A DNA stretch of 20,889 bases from Pelotomaculum sp. UBA4789 (lineage in GTDB: Bacteria > Bacillota > Desulfotomaculia > Desulfotomaculales > Pelotomaculaceae), in NCBI GenBank assembly GCA_002402945.1, contig DHGV01000117.1, positions 1 to 20,889 of the forward strand, read 5' to 3'. Made by a program: the position numbers and the translations under genes. The notes beneath the pieces were generated by a model, which did not search any database, was not told the origin of the DNA, and worked only from the letters and a program-made list of their open reading frames with translations. The number at the start of each line of letters is the position of its first letter. Within the stretch, counting starts at the first letter, position 1. Positions 15,126-20,889 of the stretch are shown piece after piece.

Positions 15126-15776
15126 GTGGCGGAAATGTCCGGGCGATACCTTGTTTCATTGGATTTGAAAGATAAAAAGTGCCTGGTTGCCGGCGGAGGC
15201 AATGTTGCGGAGCGTAAGGTGACATCGCTGCTGGAGTGCGGCGCCCTGGTCCATGTAGTCAGTCCTGAGATATCAACATTACTGGCATCCATGGTAGAAA
15301 ACAGATTGATTACATATAGGCAGGGAAAATATAAGAGTTCTGATCTTGAAGATATGTTTTTAGTTATTGGGGCCACTGGAAATGAAACAGTCAACAGGAA
15401 GATTGCAGACGATTGTGCGAAACGCGGGCTGATCGTCAATATTGTAGACGATCCCACAAAAGGCAACTTTTTTGTACCAGCTTCGGTGAAAAGAGGTTCT
15501 CTCACCATAGCAGTATCTACAGGCGGGAAAAGCCCATTGCTGGCGAGAAAGATAAAAGAGGAACTGGAGAACGCCTATGGGACGCATTATGAAGAATTTT
15601 TGGATCTGCTGGGATGTTTGAGAGAAGATGTGATTAAAAACGTATCCGATCCGGGCAAGAAAAAAGAGATACTTGAAAACCTTGTCAGCGATGATATCTT
15701 AAAACTGCTGAAAGCAGGCAGGATAGAATCGGCAAAGGAGATGTTACTAGGTGTTAATCGCGGTAGTGGGTCTTAA
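15126..15776 (+). CDS. Precorrin-2 dehydrogenase / sirohydrochlorin ferrochelatase
   Basis: Met8/CysG-N type enzyme: NAD-dependent oxidation of precorrin-2 to sirohydrochlorin and, in bifunctional members, iron insertion to give sirohaem. 216 residues. NAD site KCLVAGGGNVAERKV near the N-terminus. The segment NIVDDPTKGNFFVPASVKRG carries the aspartate that matches the catalytic one of CysG, followed by AVSTGGKSPLLARKIKEELE. The GTG at 15126 has AAGGAG 9 bases upstream; an ATG at 15135 is an alternative. The last 26 bases overlap hemA. It supplies the sirohaem branch used by the radical SAM gene downstream. Confidence 0.92.
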   Translation: MAEMSGRYLVSLDLKDKKCLVAGGGNVAERKVTSLLECGALVHVVSPEISTLLASMVENRLITYRQGKYKSSDLEDMFLVIGATGNETVNRKIADDCAKRGLIVNIVDDPTKGNFFVPASVKRGSLTIAVSTGGKSPLLARKIKEELENAYGTHYEEFLDLLGCLREDVIKNVSDPGKKKEILENLVSDDILKLLKAGRIESAKEMLLGVNRGSGS

Positions 15777-17076
15777 CCACAGAACTGCTCCTGTTGAGGT
15801 TAGGGAAAAATTATCTTTCCCCAGCTATACTTTAAAAGGGGCTTTGAGAAGGTTGAAATCCTATCCCGTTATCGAGGGCTGTATTATTTTGTCTACCTGC
15901 AACAGGACAGAAATATATGCGGCAACACTGGAAATGGATGAAGGGATCAATGCTATCTGGGATTTCCTGTCTCGATGGTCTGGGGTAAACAAATCAGAAA
16001 TCAAGAATTTCACATACTGCCATACCCTCTATGACATGATCCGCCACACTTTCCGCGTCGCATCGGGTTTGGACTCGATGATGCTGGGGGAAACCCAGAT
16101 CCTGGGACAGCTTAGGTCTGCATACTTGGAAGCTGTCGAATATGAAGCGACAAACCGGGTGATCAACACGCTTTTTCAGCTGGCCCTTACTGTCGGCAAG
16201 CGGGTGCGTACGGAAACCGGCATTGACCGCAATGCGGTTTCTATCAGTTATGCTGCTGTTGAATTGGCCAAGCAGCACCTGGGAGATCTGAATGCACGCC
16301 AGGTGTTGATCATCGGCGCCGGTAAAATGAGTGAACTGACCGCCAGACATCTGGTTGATAATGGTATTTCAGGTGTTATTGTATCAAATCGTTCATTTGA
16401 AAGAGCGGAAGCGCTGGCTGCCCAATTTGGCGGCAGGGCTGTCAATTTTGACGAGCTATACAAATACATGGAATCAGCGGATATCGTAATCAGCTGCACT
16501 GCAGCTTCGCACAACGTAATCAAAGCCGAAGAAATGCAGCAGGTCATGGATAAAAGAAAAGGCCGAAAAATATTTATGATCGATATAGCGGTGCCGCGGG
16601 ATATCGAAACAGAAGTGGGTGAACTGGGCGGGGTAACACTTTATGATATAGATGATCTGAAGTCCGTAGTTGATCACAACCTGACTGAACGCAGGCATGC
16701 CGCCAATAAGGCCGAGCTGATCATTGAAGAAGAGCTGGAGAAGTTCATGAAATGGCACGGTACCCAATTTGTCATCCCCACTGTGACCACCCTGAAAAAC
16801 TGGGGAGAAGAAATAAAGCAAAAAGAACTGCAGCGGGCCCTCAACCGCCTTGGTGAATTATCAGAACATGATCAGAAAGTTGTCTCTTCACTGGCCAATT
16901 CAATCGTCAACCAGATACTGCATGTTCCTATAAACCAGCTGAAAAAATATGCGCTGACAGTAGAAGGTCACCTTTATACTGAGATCATGCAAAATTTATT
17001 TGACCTTGACGTACCGGGCCAGAAACCGAAGAAAGCGCTGGACACAATAATAACCGAAAAACATCATATGCTTTAG
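15751..17076 (+). CDS. hemA: Glutamyl-tRNA reductase HemA
   Basis: First committed step of the C5 route: reduces Glu-tRNA to glutamate-1-semialdehyde with NADPH. 441 residues. The catalytic cysteine is C50 in IILSTCNRTEIYA; SGLDSMMLGETQILGQ follows. The NADPH-binding motif is VLIIGAGKMSELTARHL, and a C-terminal dimerisation helix region starts near residue 320. The GTG start at 15751 lies inside the end of the preceding gene, with AAAGGAGAT upstream, so translation is probably coupled. hemL is not in the window. Confidence 0.97.
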   Translation: MLIAVVGLNHRTAPVEVREKLSFPSYTLKGALRRLKSYPVIEGCIILSTCNRTEIYAATLEMDEGINAIWDFLSRWSGVNKSEIKNFTYCHTLYDMIRHTFRVASGLDSMMLGETQILGQLRSAYLEAVEYEATNRVINTLFQLALTVGKRVRTETGIDRNAVSISYAAVELAKQHLGDLNARQVLIIGAGKMSELTARHLVDNGISGVIVSNRSFERAEALAAQFGGRAVNFDELYKYMESADIVISCTAASHNVIKAEEMQQVMDKRKGRKIFMIDIAVPRDIETEVGELGGVTLYDIDDLKSVVDHNLTERRHAANKAELIIEEELEKFMKWHGTQFVIPTVTTLKNWGEEIKQKELQRALNRLGELSEHDQKVVSSLANSIVNQILHVPINQLKKYALTVEGHLYTEIMQNLFDLDVPGQKPKKALDTIITEKHHML

Positions 17077-17139
17077 AAATTGCTCTAATCAGAACACAGC
17101 AGGTTGACAACCTCGAAAAAGCTTGTTAGGGGATTAATT

Positions 17140-18081
17140 TTGAAACAAGAAATTGTTGTAGGGACAAGAGAAAGCAGGCTTGCTATGTGGCAAGCCTGTT
17201 GGGTGGTACAACGTTTAAAAGCGGTAAACCCGGAGCGCAGTTACCGGATCAAAGGGATCTCTACCCGGGGAGATAAAGTCCTGGACGTCGCCTTGGCTAA
17301 AATAGGAGACAAGGGGCTTTTTACCAAGGAATTGGAACAGGCTTTGTTCCGCGGGGAAATCGATTTGGCGGTGCACAGCATGAAGGATCTGCCCACATCG
17401 CTGCCGGACGGGCTTGTCATTGGCGCTGTGTGCGAGAGGGAATTCCCTGGTGATGTCTTGATTTCGCGTGACCATAAAACACTGGACGAACTCCCGCCGG
17501 GCGCCGTTATCGGTACAAGCAGCCTCAGGCGGACAGCTCAGATCCTGCACTATCGCAGGGATTTAAAAACCGTTAATCTGCGCGGCAATGTCCAGACCAG
17601 GCTGAATAAACTGGATGTGAATAAATTTGACGCGACTATTTTAGCCTACGCCGGCGTTCACCGTATGGGCCTGGACTCAAGGATAACCCAGGTTATCCCC
17701 TATGAAATTTGCCTGCCCGCAGTCGGCCAGGGATCGATCGCCGTGGAAATCGCCTTGGACAATGAAGAGATAATAGCACTGGTTAAAAATATTGATCACA
17801 GTGATTCACGCTATGCCGTGAGCGCCGAAAGGTCTTTTTTGAAAAAGCTGGAAGGCGGCTGTCAGGTACCGATCGGAGCATACGCTGCTGTTGAAGGCGG
17901 ATACTTGCGCTTGGAAGGTGCTGTAGTCAGCCTGGACGGCAGGGATATGGTCCGCTCATATCTGACCGGAGGCTTGCAAGAAGCAGAAGAGGTCGGCATT
18001 GACCTGGCAGAGAAGCTGATCAAGATGGGTGCGGGTGAAATATTGAGTAAAATGCGACAGGAGATTATGTGCGATGAGTAA
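17140..18081 (+). CDS. hemC: Hydroxymethylbilane synthase (porphobilinogen deaminase)
   Basis: Joins four porphobilinogens into hydroxymethylbilane. 313 residues from the TTG at 17140, which has AGGGGA six bases upstream and yields the family-like start MKQEIVVGTRESRLAMWQA. An in-frame TTG at 17104 has no suitable binding site. The catalytic aspartate is D83 in HSMKDLPT; IGTSSLRRTAQ and VNLRGNVQTRL follow. The dipyrromethane cofactor is expected on C241 of LEGGCQVPIGAYA. The 3' end overlaps the next gene by 8 bases. Confidence 0.97.
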   Translation: MKQEIVVGTRESRLAMWQACWVVQRLKAVNPERSYRIKGISTRGDKVLDVALAKIGDKGLFTKELEQALFRGEIDLAVHSMKDLPTSLPDGLVIGAVCEREFPGDVLISRDHKTLDELPPGAVIGTSSLRRTAQILHYRRDLKTVNLRGNVQTRLNKLDVNKFDATILAYAGVHRMGLDSRITQVIPYEICLPAVGQGSIAVEIALDNEEIIALVKNIDHSDSRYAVSAERSFLKKLEGGCQVPIGAYAAVEGGYLRLEGAVVSLDGRDMVRSYLTGGLQEAEEVGIDLAEKLIKMGAGEILSKMRQEIMCDE

Positions 18082-19594
18082 AGGTGTCGTCTATCTTGTC
18101 GGCGCCGGGCCGGGAGACGCAAAGTTGATCACCGTGAAAGGGCTGGAATGTATTCAGAAATCCGATACGATTATTTATGACCGCCTGGTGAATATTAGGT
18201 TACTGGGTTTTGCGCCTGCCAAAGCTGAGATAATCTATGTCGGTAAATCGCCTGATCGTCACACCCTGGGACAATCAGAAATTAACCAGCTGCTGGTGGA
18301 TAAGGCCTTAAGAGGAAAGACCGTTACCAGGCTCAAGGGAGGGGACCCTTTTGTATTCGGCCGGGGTGGTGAAGAAGCCGAGGTCCTGTCAGAAGCAGGT
18401 ATAGCTTTTGAGATTGTGCCGGGTGTTACCTCCGCCATAGCAGCGGCGGCTTATGCCGGCATTCCGGTGACGCATCGTGATTTCACCTCTACACTTGCTA
18501 TTATTACGGGTAATGAAGATCCGCTCAAAGAGGATTCAAACATAGATTGGGCAAAGATATCCACAGGAGCCGGCACCCTGGTGTTCCTGATGGGCATGGC
18601 CAACCTGCCTCAAATCACAAAACAATTAATGGACAATGGCAGATCTCCTGAAACTCCGGCCGCTTTGGTCAGGTGGGGTACCAGACCGCAGCAGCGCACC
18701 CTGGTGGGCACGCTGGCGGACATAAGCAGGAAAGCGGCCAGTGAAGGATTTAAAAATCCTGCAATTATTATTGTAGGAGAAGTCGTTTCGCTGCGGGAAA
18801 AACTGAATTGGTTTGAAAAGAAACCGCTATTCGGCAAAAGAATTTTAGTCACCCGTTCGCGCGAACAGGCCAGTGTGCTCTCGGAAGCGCTTGAAGTATT
18901 GGGCGCGGAGCCATTGGAATTTCCTGCGATCAGCGTGGCGGAGCCAGAAGATTATAGGCCGTTGGATCTGGCCATTAAAGATCTAACTAAATACAAATGG
19001 GTTATATTTACCAGCGTAAATGGAGTGGAACAATTTTTTAGAAGACTGCATTATAATAATAGGGATATCCGTGATTTATACGGCGCCAAACTATGCGCCA
19101 TCGGCCCTAAAACCAGGGAGGCGCTGGAAAAATACGGCCTGATCGTTGATTATGTGCCCAATGAATTCCGCGCTGAGGAAATATTGAAAGAGCTGCAGGG
19201 AAAAGTGGCGGCGGGGGACAAGATTTTACTGCCGCGCGCGGACATTGCCAGAAAAGTGCTGCCGGAAGCATTAACCGGTATGGGAGCGCTGGTGGATGAA
19301 GTTACAGTCTACTGCACTTTAACGGGCGCCGGCCAGACTGGCCCGATCCTGGATATGCTTAAAACCGGCGAAATTAACGTAATAACCTTTACCAGTTCTT
19401 CTACTGTGCGTAATTTTGTCGATATGCTTGGCGCTGCCGATATCAGCAGTCTGCTTTCCGGTGTGACTGTGGCGTGCATCGGGCCTGTCACGGCAGCCAC
19501 AGCCGGGGAATTGGGCGTCAGGGTGGATCTGGTGGCGGAAGAATATACAATCGAAGGCCTGGTCAGTGCAATACTGAAATATTTTAATAAATAG
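18074..19594 (+). CDS. cobA-hemD: Fused uroporphyrinogen-III C-methyltransferase / uroporphyrinogen-III synthase
   Basis: Two enzymes in one 506-residue chain. Residues 1 to about 245 are the SUMT domain, which methylates uroporphyrinogen III at C2 and C7: VYLVGAGPGDAKLITVKG, LKGGDPFVFGRGGEEAE, VPGVTSAIAAAAYAGIPVTH and the C-terminal TLVFLMGMANL. Residues about 253-506 are HemD, which cyclises hydroxymethylbilane: GKRILVTRSREQASVL, IFTSVNGVEQFF, LCAIGPKTREALE and VITFTSSSTVRNF. The fusion is well known in Firmicutes. The ATG lies inside the end of hemC (ATGAGTAA), with GGAG upstream. With the preceding dehydrogenase it completes a route to sirohaem. Confidence 0.97.
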   Translation: MSKGVVYLVGAGPGDAKLITVKGLECIQKSDTIIYDRLVNIRLLGFAPAKAEIIYVGKSPDRHTLGQSEINQLLVDKALRGKTVTRLKGGDPFVFGRGGEEAEVLSEAGIAFEIVPGVTSAIAAAAYAGIPVTHRDFTSTLAIITGNEDPLKEDSNIDWAKISTGAGTLVFLMGMANLPQITKQLMDNGRSPETPAALVRWGTRPQQRTLVGTLADISRKAASEGFKNPAIIIVGEVVSLREKLNWFEKKPLFGKRILVTRSREQASVLSEALEVLGAEPLEFPAISVAEPEDYRPLDLAIKDLTKYKWVIFTSVNGVEQFFRRLHYNNRDIRDLYGAKLCAIGPKTREALEKYGLIVDYVPNEFRAEEILKELQGKVAAGDKILLPRADIARKVLPEALTGMGALVDEVTVYCTLTGAGQTGPILDMLKTGEINVITFTSSSTVRNFVDMLGAADISSLLSGVTVACIGPVTAATAGELGVRVDLVAEEYTIEGLVSAILKYFNK

Positions 19595-19631
19595 AAGAAA
19601 AATAAATATTCATGCAGAGGTGTGAGCTGGA

Positions 19632-20807
19632 TTGATCAGTGTGACCAAGCTTTTATGTGATACCGAATATTTTGGTGATTCGCTTCGTTACAGCCCTGGA
19701 TCAATGGGGCAGGTTAACGGTGCGACACAGGGCCAGGGTCCGGTTGTCGTCTGGAACACCACCCGCACCTGCAACCTCAAATGCATTCATTGTTATTCAA
19801 ATTCGGAGTCAAAAAAATACGAAGGCGAGCTTGACACCGGGGAAGCGCTGCGTTTCATTGATCACCTGGCAGAATTCAAGGCGCCGGTAATTCTTTTTTC
19901 CGGCGGCGAACCACTGTTAAGAGAAGATTTAATAGAACTGGTGACCTACGCGAAAGGAAAGGGCATCAGGGCGACCATTTCAACAAACGGCACCTTGTTA
20001 AGCCGCGAAAAGACAGCGATATTGAAGAGCCTGGGGGTTGGTTATATCGGCGTCAGCCTGGACGGTATCGGTGAAAACAATGACCGTTTCCGCGGCCGCG
20101 AGGGAGCTTTTGCGGCAGCCCTTACAGGGATCAGGAACTGCATAGAAATCGGGCAGAGGACCGGACTGCGTTTTACTATAAACAAACATAATTACAGAGA
20201 ATTAAACGCTATCTTCGACCTGATCGAGGCGGAGAATATTCCCAGGGTATGTTTTTATCACCTGGTTTATGCCGGCAGGGGCAGCAAGATGGTGGAAGAG
20301 GATATTACCAGGCAGGAAGCCCGCCTGGCTATGGATCTGATCATGGAGCGTACCCTGGATTTCCACAGACGCGGCCTGCAAAAAGAAATATTGACAGTTG
20401 ATAATCATGCCGACGGCGTTTATCTTTATATGAAGCTGAAAGAAAAAGATCCGGCAAGGGCGCAGATAATTTTGGAACTCCTGCGGCTGAACGGCGGCAA
20501 CCGGACCGGCATAGCCATCGGCGCGGTCGACTGGTATGGAAATGTACACCCTGACCAGTTCACCCAGAACCATACCTTCGGCAACGTCAGGGAAAGGAAA
20601 TTCGGCGATATTTGGACAGATTTATCGCAGCCGGTACTGGCAGGTCTGAAGAACAGGAAACCTCTGCTGAAAGGCCGCTGTGCCGCGTGCCGGTGGCTGG
20701 ATATCTGCAACGGCAATTTCAGGGCCAGAGCCGAGGCGGTCACAGGTGATTTCTGGGAGTCAGACCCGGCCTGCTACCTGACTGATGAGGAGATTGGCCT
20801 GAGCTAG
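19632..20807 (+). CDS. Radical SAM protein of sirohaem-dependent haem synthesis (AhbC/NirJ1-like)
   Basis: 391 residues. The radical SAM cluster is CNLKCIHC (C47, C51, C54; CxxxCxxC), with SGGEPL (90-95) and ISTNG further on. A C-terminal set C350-x2-C353-x5-C359-x21-C381 (CAACRWLDIC...C) would hold a second iron-sulfur cluster, as in SPASM/Twitch-type members. The N-terminus MISVTKLLCDTEYFGDSLRY with PVVVWNTTRTCNLKC is the pattern I associate with AhbC (12,18-didecarboxysirohaem deacetylase) and NirJ1. The TTG start at 19632 follows GAGGTG at about 9 bases. The hemA-hemC-cobA/hemD context supports the role. Whether it makes haem b precursor or a haem d1-like product cannot be decided here. 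Confidence 0.85.
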   Translation: MISVTKLLCDTEYFGDSLRYSPGSMGQVNGATQGQGPVVVWNTTRTCNLKCIHCYSNSESKKYEGELDTGEALRFIDHLAEFKAPVILFSGGEPLLREDLIELVTYAKGKGIRATISTNGTLLSREKTAILKSLGVGYIGVSLDGIGENNDRFRGREGAFAAALTGIRNCIEIGQRTGLRFTINKHNYRELNAIFDLIEAENIPRVCFYHLVYAGRGSKMVEEDITRQEARLAMDLIMERTLDFHRRGLQKEILTVDNHADGVYLYMKLKEKDPARAQIILELLRLNGGNRTGIAIGAVDWYGNVHPDQFTQNHTFGNVRERKFGDIWTDLSQPVLAGLKNRKPLLKGRCAACRWLDICNGNFRARAEAVTGDFWESDPACYLTDEEIGLS

Positions 20808-20889
20808 AAAACAAATAAAAAAAGAAAACAAATTGACAGGATTTACAGGATATTTAAAAAGATTAACGATCAAGTCCAAAGTTATGTGT
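20808..20889. other. A-rich non-coding tail with an ACAGGAT direct repeat
   Basis: 82 bases to the right edge with no gene start or terminator hairpin seen. ACAGGAT occurs twice within GACAGGATTTACAGGATATT (about 20835-20854), in an otherwise A-rich stretch. Confidence 0.4.

Overview
This window looks like chromosomal DNA of an anaerobic, moderate-GC member of the Firmicutes, most like the Peptococcaceae/Desulfotomaculales group (Pelotomaculum- or Desulfotomaculum-like). That placement is inference. It rests on strong AGGAGG-type ribosome binding sites, frequent TTG and GTG starts, SelA/SelB plus tRNA-Sec, a long-chain polyprenyl diphosphate synthase next to tetrapyrrole genes, a CobA-HemD fusion followed by an AhbC/NirJ1-like radical SAM protein, and a long-form HisG. 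No phage, transposase, CRISPR array or rRNA gene was seen.

Layout. Positions 1-3061 (minus) hold purL followed by the start of purQ, overlapping by one base; PurL is 944 residues and seems to carry its own PurS-like N-terminal half. Positions 3142-6581 (plus) are a selA-selB operon with a good promoter. Positions 6582-6891 are non-coding and hold two copies of a double-hairpin repeat. A SAM-dependent methyltransferase and a small DUF456 membrane protein follow, then a third repeat copy and a terminator (about 8520). A class I/II aminotransferase (minus) is divergent from an AbrB-like small protein and a long-form hisG (plus), which ends at an 11-bp terminator hairpin. A DUF4912 gene (plus) converges on lgt-uspA (minus). 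pcm (plus) is followed by selC, the tRNA-Sec gene (minus, 13717-13814), which has its own promoter and terminator.

From 14124 to 20807 the plus strand is one compact run: heptaprenyl-type diphosphate synthase, precorrin-2 dehydrogenase/ferrochelatase, hemA, hemC, a cobA-hemD fusion and an AhbC/NirJ1-like radical SAM gene. Together the last five encode glutamyl-tRNA reduction, hydroxymethylbilane synthesis, uroporphyrinogen III synthesis and methylation, oxidation and probable iron insertion to sirohaem, and a radical SAM step of the sirohaem-dependent haem (or haem d1-like) route. hemL, hemB, ahbA/B and ahbD are not in the window and would be expected just downstream.

The most interesting features are the PurS-like/PurL fusion with a separate PurQ, the repeat family whose second hairpin shows a compensatory base change between copies, the presence of selA, selB and selC in one window, and the sirohaem-type haem cluster. 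Most of the window is otherwise ordinary housekeeping DNA; I found no convincing wholly new system.
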